Below the pieces are notes generated by a model. That model was given only the letters and a program-made list of their open reading frames with translations, made no database searches and was not told the DNA's origin. Shown piece after piece: positions 16,658 to 25,600 of a stretch of 64,000 nucleotides of DNA (positions within the stretch are counted from its first letter, which is position 1; each line of letters starts with the position of its first letter). The stretch covers positions 1-64,000 of the forward strand of contig NZ_WQPN01000033.1 of the NCBI RefSeq assembly GCF_018785315.1, in the 5' to 3' direction. The stretch comes from Clostridium sp. MCC353 (GTDB lineage: Bacteria > Bacillota > Clostridia > Lachnospirales > Lachnospiraceae). The position numbers and the translations under genes were made by a program.

Positions 16658-17569
16658 ATGGAACTTAACAGCACAACAAATGAAATCAGCAACCGTGAGG
16701 TGAAATCCAGCGCATTTACGGCTCTTTTTGGCGAACCCAAAAATGCGGCCGCCCTCTATCAGGCGCTGGATGCGGGAGAAGAGGTGAATCCGGAAGATAT
16801 CGATTATACCACTCTGAGTGGAGTTCTGTTTATGGCCCGGAAAAATGATCTGGCATTTACAGTACGGAAAAAAATTCTGGTAATCAGCAAACACCAATCA
16901 ACGATTAATGAAAACATGCCTCTGAGGGATGCCGTCTATTACGGCCGAACCATAGAAAAAATAGTTGAGCCCAGGGCTTTATACAAAAACCGTCGTATTC
17001 CGATTCCAGCGCCGGAATTTTATGTATTTTATAATGGAGAAGCTCCATTCGACACAGAAAAGGAAATGAGATTATCAGATGCTTACCTTGTAAAAGACGG
17101 GGAACCTATGTTAGAATTAAAGGTGAAAGTAATTAACATTAATTTATCAGCAGACCATCCAATCTTGAAGAGATGCCGGCCCGTCTACGAGTATTCCTGT
17201 TTTATCCAGAAAATACGGGATTATGTTAAACAGGGAAAAAACAGAGATGAGGCGATTATTCAGGCAATGTCGGACTGTGAGGATGAGGGGCTTCTTGCAG
17301 AGTTTTTCAGGGAGCATGGAACGGAGGCGTCGAATATGCTGTTTACGGAATTTAACATGGAAGATGCGCTGGAAGTGCGCGGAGAAGAAAAATTTGATGA
17401 GGGTCTGGAAAAAGGATTTAAAAAAGGGGTAGAACAGGGAATCTGCATATTAATTAAAACCTGTCGGAAACTGGGAAAAACCCGAGAAGAGACACAAAGT
17501 GAGTTGGAAGAGAGCTACGCTTTGAGCAGTAAAGATGCGAAGATATATTTAGATCAATTTTGGGACTAA
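16658..17569 (+). CDS. Rpn/YhgA-type PD-(D/E)XK nuclease homologue, probably catalytically altered
   Basis: The protein has 303 residues. The start was chosen at 16658 (MELNSTTNEI), with AAGGAGG eight bases upstream; the frame opens at 16634. The N-terminus FTALFGEPKNAAALYQAL and the motif KHQSTINENMPLR (78-90) place it in the Rpn family of recombination-promoting nucleases/putative transposases, which have a D-ExQ-type PD-(D/E)XK core. Asp64 in ARKNDLAF is present, but the usual EHQS is KHQS here (Lys78). The essential acidic residue is therefore replaced, and activity is doubtful. Later blocks (LELKVKVININ, CRPVYEYSCFIQKIRDYVKQG, GLEKGFKKGVEQG) are also typical of the family. It is monocistronic, on the opposite strand to its neighbours, beside a palindromic element. 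It could be a decaying or non-catalytic paralogue, as these genes occur in many copies per genome. Confidence 0.8.
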   Translation: MELNSTTNEISNREVKSSAFTALFGEPKNAAALYQALDAGEEVNPEDIDYTTLSGVLFMARKNDLAFTVRKKILVISKHQSTINENMPLRDAVYYGRTIEKIVEPRALYKNRRIPIPAPEFYVFYNGEAPFDTEKEMRLSDAYLVKDGEPMLELKVKVININLSADHPILKRCRPVYEYSCFIQKIRDYVKQGKNRDEAIIQAMSDCEDEGLLAEFFREHGTEASNMLFTEFNMEDALEVRGEEKFDEGLEKGFKKGVEQGICILIKTCRKLGKTREETQSELEESYALSSKDAKIYLDQFWD

Positions 17570-17635
17570 TACAAAGGTAATTCATAGATTATCTTGAAAA
17601 AGATCTGTTATCTGAGCTGTTGCAAACATCTTCTG

Positions 17636-17665
17636 ACAATAAAGAAGCCCCGGATTCGCGGGGCT
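17636..17665 (-). terminator. Terminator of the thyX-folA unit
   Basis: AGCCCC...GGGGCT (17646-17665) forms a GC-rich stem that is followed on the minus strand by TCTTTATT, 18 bp downstream of the DHFR stop codon. Confidence 0.75.
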
Positions 17666-17682
17666 GAAAATATTCGTTTTTG

Positions 17683-18177
17683 TTAATTGGATACTTTAAC
17701 ATACATCCTGAACTCATAGCAGATATCAAAATACGTCTGCTCATCGCTCTCAGCCGCCACCACCCAGTCCGAATCCTTATCCAGATTGGGAAAATAAGTG
17801 TCCGCTTCATAGGCATAATCAATATAGGTCACATGGGCCACATTGCAGTAAGGCAGAAACTGTTCGTAGATCACCTGGCCGCCGCAGATGAAAATGTCCT
17901 CGGAAGGGTATTTTTTCAGCTCTTCCAAAGCCTCATCCAGGCTGTGGCAGATGACTGCCCCCTTCACCTTGTAATTCCTGTCATGGGTCAGAACGATGTT
18001 GGTTCTGCCATAGAGGGGCTGGCCCCCCGGCAGGCTTTCCAGGGTCTTTCTGCCCATGACAACCACTTTTCCCATGGTCTCTTCCCTAAACAGCTTCTGA
18101 TCAGCGGGTATCGCCGTCAGAAGCTGTCCTTTATTGCCTATCGCCCAGTTTTTATCCACTGCTACGATCATATTCAT
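17683..18177 (-). CDS. folA: Dihydrofolate reductase
   Basis: This 164-residue enzyme makes tetrahydrofolate from dihydrofolate with NADPH. Motifs in order: MNMIVAVDKNWAIGNKGQLL at the start; IPAD, with the catalytic acid Asp about residue 30; VVMGRKTLESLPGG, binding the cofactor; GRTNIVLT; and IFICGGQVIYEQFL. The usual Trp before the PxD motif is replaced (TAIPAD). The start was set at 18177, 4 nt beyond the stop of the upstream ThyX-like gene. The GAGGAGG ribosome binding site sits in the end of that gene, so the longer frame from 18204 is not credible. Pairing a thymidylate synthase with DHFR is a logical folate unit. Confidence 0.92.
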   Translation of the reverse strand: MNMIVAVDKNWAIGNKGQLLTAIPADQKLFREETMGKVVVMGRKTLESLPGGQPLYGRTNIVLTHDRNYKVKGAVICHSLDEALEELKKYPSEDIFICGGQVIYEQFLPYCNVAHVTYIDYAYEADTYFPNLDKDSDWVVAAESDEQTYFDICYEFRMYVKVSN

Positions 18178-18181
18178 TCTA

Positions 18182-18811
18182 TTATTCCGCCTCCTCTGCG
18201 GCAATGATCAGTTCCTTTGCGTATGGAAGGGTTTCAATCCACTCGCAGAAGGTATGCCATTCCGCCAGCTTATGATTCTTTCTGGCATGATAGATATTGA
18301 CCAGGGTTTCATAGTTAAAGGAACAGGTCCTCATCTGGTTATAGCTGGAAGGCAGCAGCTGGATCATATCGTACCAGTCGTCCTTGCTTTTGGTATCCAG
18401 ATATTTTAACCGGATGGCTTCCAGTTGATCCACAATTATCTGCAGAAACTTCAGCGTGTCAGAGGTCATATGGTCATGGCTGAAGTCATCGATTTCAAAT
18501 GGTTTGCTGTGAATTTTGTGCATGGTGCTGGTGGAATTGGATACGGTTGCCACTTTATACGTATCATATTCCTTCCACCAGTACATAGGCGCAGTGATAT
18601 CCACAGAAACAAAAATCTGGCGGATAAATTTCCGGTGGTCACTGCCTGCCTTTCTGAGGCGCATAGCCAGATTCAGATCATTTGGCCCTAAGATGTAATT
18701 GCCTTCCTCATCATAGCTGCTGTCCATGCGGGCCCAGCTGTTCATAGGGTTTCTGGCCCCACGCATGGCATTTTCTATATTCATAACGCTTGTTCTTTCC
18801 AGTGATATCAT
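18182..18811 (-). CDS. thyX: Divergent FAD-dependent thymidylate synthase (ThyX-like)
   Basis: The protein has 209 residues. The start is at 18811 (MISLERTSVMNI), with AAAGGAG seven to eight bases upstream; the longer frame is unlikely. Blocks such as GPNDLNLAMRLRKAGSDHRKF, SVDITAPMYWWKEYDTYK and SNSTSTMHKI, and NYETLVNIYHARKNHKLAEWH (shown as parts), recur in Clostridial proteins annotated as thymidylate synthase (FAD). In canonical ThyX the flavin/dUMP motif is RHRxxS followed by NEqStRY. Here the equivalent stretch reads YDTYKVATVSNSTSTM, so the RHR triad is not conserved. Position directly before DHFR supports dTMP metabolism. The alternative is a related flavoprotein of unknown function. 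Confidence 0.65.
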   Translation of the reverse strand: MISLERTSVMNIENAMRGARNPMNSWARMDSSYDEEGNYILGPNDLNLAMRLRKAGSDHRKFIRQIFVSVDITAPMYWWKEYDTYKVATVSNSTSTMHKIHSKPFEIDDFSHDHMTSDTLKFLQIIVDQLEAIRLKYLDTKSKDDWYDMIQLLPSSYNQMRTCSFNYETLVNIYHARKNHKLAEWHTFCEWIETLPYAKELIIAAEEAE

Positions 18812-19097
18812 TACATTCTCCTTTCGCCGTCTTTCAGGCCTGTGTACCGTCCAAGGACAGATACAGTAACTATTGCAGTCATTTTCATTTAGTAAAACCG
18901 GACCGATTAACAGTCCGGTGATCTTTTTTATTATACAAAAGGAAACTGTACCTGGCAAGTAGGAACTGATGACCATTTTTATGACTGTTTTTCAGTTGTT
19001 TTTTCACACGTAACAGATCTGATGGAGTTTTCCTGCCAGCCATATGACAAACCCGCCAGACCGCCTGCGCGGCCTGACGGGCATCCGCATTCTTACA
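18812..19097. other. Intergenic region with two hairpins
   Basis: There is no gene here. ACCGGAC with GTCCGGT (18897-18919) forms a hairpin followed on the plus strand by GATCTTTTTT and on the minus strand by TTTTACT. A longer stem at 19052-19081 is described separately. The thyX promoter should lie in 18830-18890, but no convincing -35/-10 pair was seen. Confidence 0.5.
19044..19081 (-). terminator. Terminator of the giant-protein cassette
   Basis: A 13-bp GC-rich stem (CCCGTCAGGCCGC with GCGGTCTGGCGGG on the minus strand, including G-U pairs) with a 4-base loop is followed by TTTGTCAT. It lies 17 bp after the stop codon of the FKBP-type lipoprotein, the last gene of the cassette. Confidence 0.75.
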
Positions 19098-20120
19098 TTA
19101 TGCGCCCAGCAGGGTGTCTCTCACTTTATCCATTAACAGAAGCTCTCTGGATCTGCCTTCTCCATAAATACCGGCCATTTCAGAAAAACCGGTATAGCCG
19201 TATTGTTTTGCCCTCTCATCACACTCCACATCTGTAATCCTGATATTCTCCTTTTCAGCAATTGCCAGAGTAGCCAGGTCCTGCTGCACATTCTGTTCCG
19301 ACTGGATTGCGAATTCGCTTTGCAGCTGCTCCAAAGACATTCCATAGGCCGCCGCATACTCTTCTAACGTCTCCCCATACTGCTGTTGCGCCAAATCCGT
19401 ATAATAGTCTGTGGTTTCTTTTATCATGGCGTCCAGCCGGTCTTGCGGAACAGATTTAAACTGGCAGGTTGACATGATCGCATTCATGAGCTGGGAACGG
19501 CGGTAATTGGCCGCATCCAGCTCCATCTGCCTGCGCAGCCATGCGGTATATTCATCCGTTGTTTTTAAATCCCCTCCGGTGAGTTCCACCACCAGGCTGT
19601 CCGTATATTCAGGAATTGAATCGATCTGCTGGATATAATTTAATGTCACATGAAACTGGGCTTCTGTGCCCGCCATGGATACATCCCAGTAGTCTTGTGG
19701 AAATGTAACGGTTATATCTTTGCTTTCCCCAGGAAACATCCCTTCTATCCCAGTTTCAAATCCGTCTATGAATTCGCCTGACCCCAGCTCGATCAATTGA
19801 TCCTGATAGCTTCCGTTTTCAAAAGCTTCTCCATTCTGAGTGCCCTCATAATCTATGCTCACCGTGTCTCCCAGGGTGGCTGCCCTGTTCACCACCTGGC
19901 TCACCTGGGCCTGGCCGTTCAGCATCCGGTCAATTTCGGCATTTACATCTTCCTCCGTCACTGCAACCGGATCCACTGTGATCCCTTTATATTCTCCAAG
20001 AATCACATATTCATCATAACCGCCTGTTAGATTCCCCGGCGCTGTCACTGTCTTTTCCGTACATCCCCCGATCATTAACGCGCTTCCCATACACACTGCC
20101 AATAAAACCGCTTTTTTCAC
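19098..20120 (-). CDS. Secreted trigger-factor-like lipoprotein with FKBP peptidyl-prolyl isomerase domain
   Basis: The protein has 340 residues. The start is GTG at 20120, with GAGG eight bases upstream. A lipoprotein signal ends in the lipobox MIGGC (Cys20), so the mature protein is membrane-tethered outside the cell. An FKBP-type domain spans about residues 85-170 (LGDTVSIDYEGTQNGEAF, LGSGEFIDGFETGIEGM, VTFPQDY, FHVTLNYI). A helical C-terminal part like that of trigger factor follows (DYYTDLAQQQYGETLEEY, MSLEQLQSEFAIQSEQNVQQ). Known relatives fold exported proteins. As the last gene after the giant protein, solute-binding protein and sortase, with 21 bp to the sortase, it is a good candidate chaperone for the 12,093-residue neighbour. 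That is inference from position. Confidence 0.85.
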   Translation of the reverse strand: MKKAVLLAVCMGSALMIGGCTEKTVTAPGNLTGGYDEYVILGEYKGITVDPVAVTEEDVNAEIDRMLNGQAQVSQVVNRAATLGDTVSIDYEGTQNGEAFENGSYQDQLIELGSGEFIDGFETGIEGMFPGESKDITVTFPQDYWDVSMAGTEAQFHVTLNYIQQIDSIPEYTDSLVVELTGGDLKTTDEYTAWLRRQMELDAANYRRSQLMNAIMSTCQFKSVPQDRLDAMIKETTDYYTDLAQQQYGETLEEYAAAYGMSLEQLQSEFAIQSEQNVQQDLATLAIAEKENIRITDVECDERAKQYGYTGFSEMAGIYGEGRSRELLLMDKVRDTLLGA

Positions 20121-20141
20121 CTGTTATTCCTCGCTTTTCTC

Positions 20142-20906
20142 TTAATCCTTCATTTTTCCCGTAAGTTTCGCCACCACGGAAATCCTTCCGTTGTCCACCG
20201 CGTAATCGCAGGTACGGAGTGTAATAAATTCCTCTGTCTTCTCCCCGTCAACCGCCACCCCGGTATCGTAATATGACCACGACTTCACAGCCGATACAAA
20301 ATCATCTCTTTCCTCCGCCAGATCACCTTCAACAAACTCCATCTGGTATTTCTTCTGGATTTCGTCCATTCCCGCCGGATCACCCGACAGGTAGGCGGCA
20401 AAAATCTGGTACTGGCTGGTGCCCTTTTCGTCCGTATAATAGACGATCTGATGGGCTTTCCAGAACTCTTTGGACTTATAATTCTTCAATTGGGCAAACA
20501 TCTGGTTATTCCTCATGCGGTGCCCGTAAAACACCAGATTAGTGCTCGGTTTATCCGGGTCGCAGCGGTAATCCATAAAAATGCTGCCCCGCCCGTCCTT
20601 TTCCTGATAGAAATTGCGGTTCATATAGTAAAATCCGTCTTCCTTATCAGAGAGCACCACCGGATAATAGATCCCGGTCCCCGGCACTTCGATGATCCCC
20701 ACACAGTCCGGGTTCACCTTTTTCAATTCTTCCAGACTGTAGCGCAAAACAGGTTCCCCCTCCTGCTGCTCCTGAACTCCTTCCGGCTCCATCAGAAGAT
20801 CGGTATAGATCCTTTCGTTATACCAGTTTCCCTTCAATTCAAAAAACAGATAGCTGGCAGCTATCACAATCACGATAACCGCCAGCACCCTTATCAGCCG
20901 CCTCAT
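20142..20906 (-). CDS. srtB: Class B sortase
   Basis: The protein has 254 residues. A single N-terminal membrane anchor (LIRVLAVIVIVIAASYLFF) puts the catalytic domain outside. The catalytic triad is visible: His129 in FYGHRM, Cys233 in TLRTCDY and Arg241 in NGRISVVA. The sequence between (YYPVVLSDKEDGFYYMNRNF, GSIFMDYRCD) is typical of class B. Sortases cleave a C-terminal sorting motif and link the protein to peptidoglycan. It overlaps the preceding gene by 4 bp and has no strong ribosome binding site, so it is translationally coupled. The obvious substrate is the giant protein upstream, whose C-terminus carries NPKMG, close to the NPxTx motifs of class B substrates. Confidence 0.92.
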   Translation of the reverse strand: MRRLIRVLAVIVIVIAASYLFFELKGNWYNERIYTDLLMEPEGVQEQQEGEPVLRYSLEELKKVNPDCVGIIEVPGTGIYYPVVLSDKEDGFYYMNRNFYQEKDGRGSIFMDYRCDPDKPSTNLVFYGHRMRNNQMFAQLKNYKSKEFWKAHQIVYYTDEKGTSQYQIFAAYLSGDPAGMDEIQKKYQMEFVEGDLAEERDDFVSAVKSWSYYDTGVAVDGEKTEEFITLRTCDYAVDNGRISVVAKLTGKMKD

Positions 20907-22585
20907 TTCGCATCAGACTGGATCAGATTCACATTCTCCAGCATCAAAGCATCAGGAGAGGCCCCATAGCCGCTTAAATCATGGGAAATGGAAAGGTATC
21001 TCTGTACTCTGCCAAATGGAACCACAGGCACCTTTTCATAGAATTTAGAAGACAGCTCCGTCAATGCGGCCGCATATTCTTCCTGGTTCATGGACATCTC
21101 CAGCCGGGATACCAGTTCCACATAATCATTATCCAAAAATGCCACCGGCATACCGTCTCTAAGCCTGCTCATATCCTGGAACGTATCCCAGTCATAATTC
21201 ATCGTATCATTATACAGATAGATGTCAAACTTATCCTCCACATATAAAGCCTGTACATATTCCTCGCTGGTGCATTCGTTCACTTCTACAGTGAATCCCA
21301 CCGCTTCCAGATCCTTTTTTAGGCAGGATGCCAGATGCATCTGGAATTCATTCTCCTTGAGCACCGGAAGTCTCAGGATAATCCTGCCCTTCATGCCCGC
21401 TTCCGTCAAGATGCTTTCCGCTTTTCCCTTATCATAAGACACTGCATTGGCTTCCAACGGTTCCGTATCAGGATTGCTTCCGTAGCCAATTACATTCGTC
21501 GGGGCGATCCTCATTTCCCAATCTTTATTCAGCGCACCTTCCTTATTAAAAGCATAGGCAACCGCCTGGCGCACTCTTTCATCCTTCAGGAATATATTGT
21601 TAAGATTAAAACCAATGGCATAGATGTTATCCGTTGGTTTTGCATATACGTTGAACTGCTTTCCCTGATACAGATTATCAAATTGTTCGCTGTTAGCCGT
21701 ATACTGTGCTACATCGATTTCCTGGTTCTCTATGGCCTCTTTCATGTTATAAAAATTGATCTGGGCCAGCTCCACCGCCTTAATTTCTTTTATTTCCCCT
21801 CTGTATTCCGGATTCGCCTGAAGACAGATATTAATTCCCTGTGAAATAGTGTCGGCCATATAAGGGCCGGTTCCTATCCCTGTATTATAGATCTCCGGTA
21901 TATTTTTAAAACCTGTAAGCTGCTGCCCAATATCCGCAAACCTGTTTTTCTGAATGTTGGTCTCCAGGATATCCCAGTTTCTTCTGTTTACATCCATAAA
22001 TACAATTTCCACCGTGTTCTCATCCACTTTTTGGATTCCGCTGATTCCCTGGGTCTTCTGCTCATTCATATCCCAAACGCCTTGAATATGGAAATAGGCG
22101 CTGTCCGTATCCATATTGTATTCCGCCAGACATTTGATGCCAATGGACGCACATACATCATCCGCAGTGAGGGGAGTGCCGTCACTGAACGAAATACCTT
22201 CTTTCAGCTTTATGGTCATAGTCTGGTTTTCCTGGTTCCAATCGATCTGCTCGGCCAATATAGGTTCCAAACTTCCATCCATGCCAACCTTTGCCAACGG
22301 TTCATAAATCATCTCACAGGCCATGCGGTCTGCCATTGCTGTCGCAAATGCCGGATTTAAGCATCCATCTATTGTATCAACGGCTATAACCAGCCTTTGT
22401 TTTCTCAATTCATCTTTTACTACGGTTCCGGTTCCATTTTTTAATGCTGTGAAACCCGCTTCCTTCAATTCGGGATTAGTTTTTAAGGAGCCGACCGTCG
22501 CTGCTAGCCATGCGCCAATCACAATAAAGGCAATTATTACCAGTATTATCTTTATGTTTATCTTCCTGTTCTTTAATTGATCCAT
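20903..22585 (-). CDS. Membrane-anchored family 5 solute-binding protein (oligopeptide/nickel type)
   Basis: The protein has 560 residues. An N-terminal transmembrane segment (IKIILVIIAFIVIGAWLAATVG) lacks a lipobox cysteine, unlike most Gram-positive binding proteins. The SBP_bac_5 domain follows: RLVIAVDTIDGCLNPAFATAMADRM, GISFSDGTPLTADDV, GTGPYMAD and KDERVRQAVAYAFN. These families bind peptides, nickel or sugars for ABC importers, but no permease or ATPase gene is nearby. It lies between the giant protein (99 bp, with a hairpin) and the sortase (4-bp overlap). It may capture peptides near the surface fibre, or work as a periplasmic-type chaperone. Both ideas are inference. Confidence 0.87.
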   Translation of the reverse strand: MDQLKNRKINIKIILVIIAFIVIGAWLAATVGSLKTNPELKEAGFTALKNGTGTVVKDELRKQRLVIAVDTIDGCLNPAFATAMADRMACEMIYEPLAKVGMDGSLEPILAEQIDWNQENQTMTIKLKEGISFSDGTPLTADDVCASIGIKCLAEYNMDTDSAYFHIQGVWDMNEQKTQGISGIQKVDENTVEIVFMDVNRRNWDILETNIQKNRFADIGQQLTGFKNIPEIYNTGIGTGPYMADTISQGINICLQANPEYRGEIKEIKAVELAQINFYNMKEAIENQEIDVAQYTANSEQFDNLYQGKQFNVYAKPTDNIYAIGFNLNNIFLKDERVRQAVAYAFNKEGALNKDWEMRIAPTNVIGYGSNPDTEPLEANAVSYDKGKAESILTEAGMKGRIILRLPVLKENEFQMHLASCLKKDLEAVGFTVEVNECTSEEYVQALYVEDKFDIYLYNDTMNYDWDTFQDMSRLRDGMPVAFLDNDYVELVSRLEMSMNQEEYAAALTELSSKFYEKVPVVPFGRVQRYLSISHDLSGYGASPDALMLENVNLIQSDAK

Positions 22586-22644
22586 TCTCTATGCTCCTGT
22601 CTTGTTTCAGTAATATTTGCTGCATTCATATTTTATCTAAGTTT

Positions 22645-22679
22645 GAAAAGCCGGCCGGCGAGACTGCCGGCCGGCTTTC
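22645..22679 (-). terminator. GC-rich hairpin between the giant gene and the rest of its cassette (partial terminator)
   Basis: AAAGCCGGCCGGC and GCCGGCCGGCTTT form a perfect 13-bp stem with a 6-base loop, starting 5 bp after the giant's stop codon. On the minus strand TTTTCAAAC follows, a short U-tract. It could terminate most transcripts and let some read into the binding protein, sortase and chaperone genes. Confidence 0.7.
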
Positions 22680-22683
22680 AACC

Positions 22684-25600
22684 TTATTTCTTCTTTTTGC
22701 GGCTTATATACAGCGCTGCAAGCGCAAGCGCGATAGCCAGTAATGCCGTCCATACATAATCGGAATAGCCCATCTTAGGGTTAAATACTTTGTCTGACAG
22801 TATCAATAACGGTTCTATCAACTGAACTTTAACAACTTCTTTAATGCTCCGTTCGGAACCGCTTGAACCGCCATGGCGTTTCGGCTCATCCGGTGGTATA
22901 ACCGGATCTTCCGGCTTCTCAGGTTCATCCGGCGGTATAATCTCTTTCAAGATACCTCCGTTCTTATGAAGATCGTCTTTCTTGCTGGACAGATCCACAT
23001 ATCTGGAACCTGGTTTTTTCTCCGTATTCATCAGACTGAATACGTGGGAAACTGCCAACTCTTCGCTGTCCGCTTCCAGGCCCACGCTGTTTCCAACCAG
23101 GCTGACTGCGGCGTTGCCCATACCTTCGGTAAATGCTCCTTCTTCCGGCTTGGTTTCCGGTGTAATGATTGAGAATACCTCAGGCATATCTTCCATCTGT
23201 TCCGGATCAATCATTCCCTTAGGCACATAACCCTTAAATACTGCCGGGTCATAAACACCTGGGATAATCAGAACCGTACCTTCCGGAATGTATCCGTCTT
23301 CATCCAGTTCAACGCCGGATTCCTCTACGATACTGCTCAGGGTCTCACTTCCATGCTTCAGGCTCAGGAACTGATCTGCCGGAATCACATCATTGGATAC
23401 TTCATCCGCTGCAAAACCATAAGTGAATGGCGACCAGTTTTGTTCTCCTTCTCCCTTATCCACGCTGACCTTATACAGATAAGGTTCAACCGGGTTGTCA
23501 GGATCGGTAACCAGAACTTTGAAGCGGTACTTACCGTTTTCATCCGTATAAGCAACCGATTTACCTGCTGCGTCTTCCACTGGGATCCAGCCGAAAGTCA
23601 TCTTCTTCTTTCCGGTAAACTGGATGAGCGTAGACTGTTTTTCTGCATTGGATGCTGTAGCGTTGGATGCGCTGGCTATATCTTCCTGACCGAGTACCTC
23701 GTAGGTATAGTAAACAGGTTCGCTGCCTTCTTCATACCTGCCGTAACGGTACAGGCTGACTGGAACATTGGCAATTCCTTTTTCGGAATCATCTATGATA
23801 CCGTCATGGTCATCATCTCTCCAAATCGTACCGCCTAACTGGCTGTACCAATCGTAGACATTCAGACCAACATCATGTGTCTTATCAGAACGGCTGCTGT
23901 ACAGGCTGTAGATGCCGTCGTAAACGCTGTACCAGTCTTTCTTAGGCTCAAGCGGTGTGAATCCCTGGCTTATAGCTATGTTTTCACGGATCGCTCCGTA
24001 CTTAGCAGCCAAAGCCTCCTGCTTCTCTAAATCAATACCGTCCAGTGTCTTATTGGCAATCGCTCCAACATCGGAATCGTGCAGACGGTCGTCGCCGATA
24101 TGGAGTTTTACATAATCCATATTCAGTGATTTTTCCGTCACGATCCGGAAGGTATAAGGAACTGCCTCTTTTTCATCCTGGTTTCTGATCGGATTTGCTG
24201 ATAAAGTTTCGTCAAACAGCGGAACATCAGCAAAACTGTATCTGCCGTCTGCTGCCGTGATGCACATCAGATAAGAGAAGTACCAGACATCAGCCTCAGT
24301 TTCTAATGCCTCCGCAGCTTCAATCTTTTCTTTTATCCGTTTTTCAATCTCTTCAACGATCTTGCTCTGTGCAACCAGGCTCTTTTCTGCTCTTTGGAGT
24401 TCCTGCTGGCACTCGTCCATACGGTCCTTGCAATCGCTCTTATCCATCATGATGTAGGCCATCTGGTTTATCAGATTGGAACTGGTCTTATTCAGCTCTT
24501 TGCCTTTCTTCTCCAGTTCTTCCGCCTCTCCTTCAAGCCGTTTCAGTTCAGCTTCAATCCGGTCGATTTCAGGCTGTTTTTCGTCAATCTGCTTCGTGTA
24601 TTTATCTATATCACTCTGCAGTTCGGCGTTTTCTTCCTCCAGCCGTTGTATTTCATCTTCCGCATCAGAGATCTTAGTCTCATCGCTGCTGATTAGGCTT
24701 TCCAGGTCTGTCAGTTCTTCCTGAAGTGATGCCTTTTCTTCTTCCAGTTCGTCCTTCTCAGTCAGTTCGTCAGGATCAACAGGGCTTTCACCCAGTTCAT
24801 CGAGGCGCTTATCAATTTCGGTAATCCGTTTTTCTGTCTTGGTGATGCTGTCTTCGGCTTCCGTAATCTCTGTCTCCAGATCTTTGACTAAAGCCTTGTT
24901 CTCATTCACCAGATTTGCATTGGCAGTAAACTCTTTCAGAGCTTTTTCCTTATTCTGTTTCAGGTTCTCAAACTCGCTTCTTTCAGAAGAATGTTCATCC
25001 ATAAAGCGGCCGATCTCATCACGTTTATCAGCTAATAGCTGGGCATTTTTATTAATCTGCAGCGTGACATGATCCGATTCAAGAGCCAGGGCGTCATATT
25101 GAGAGGTCAAATCCGTATTCTTATTCAGAAGGGAAGCGATCTCATCTTCCAGATCCTTCTTCTGCTGTTTTACATTCTCGTATTTCTCGAATTCGTCTTT
25201 GGAATCCTCTTCAATTTCCTGTACTTCCCTGCGCAGCCGCGCCGCGTCTTCCAGAAGTCCCTGTCTTCTCAGTTTGTCTTCCCGTGCCATTTCTTCAAAT
25301 TCCTGTTCAGCCGCCAGATTCTTAGGAATGATATAGTTATTGTCAAACCAATAATCCACATCTTTTACAAGTCCCTTCTGATCTGCTTCTGCTTCCACAT
25401 CGAATTCTTTAGAACGGTATGAGAATATGGAAAGGTACTCTCCATCTTCGCTTACCAGATAAGGATCCTGCGGTTCACCATTGCTGTCTGTTGCGGTCAT
25501 ACGGTACTGAAGCATTACCTTCACTCCGTCCACACCGCTTTCTTCCGGCTGTCTGATGTCATCTTTGGAAACATCGTTCCAGATAACACCGGCAATCTCT

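Noticed and set aside
24290-25315. Separate gene for the coiled coil (SMC-like protein)
   Set aside because: The frame is continuous on both sides, and the flanking halves together make one SdrD_B-like domain.
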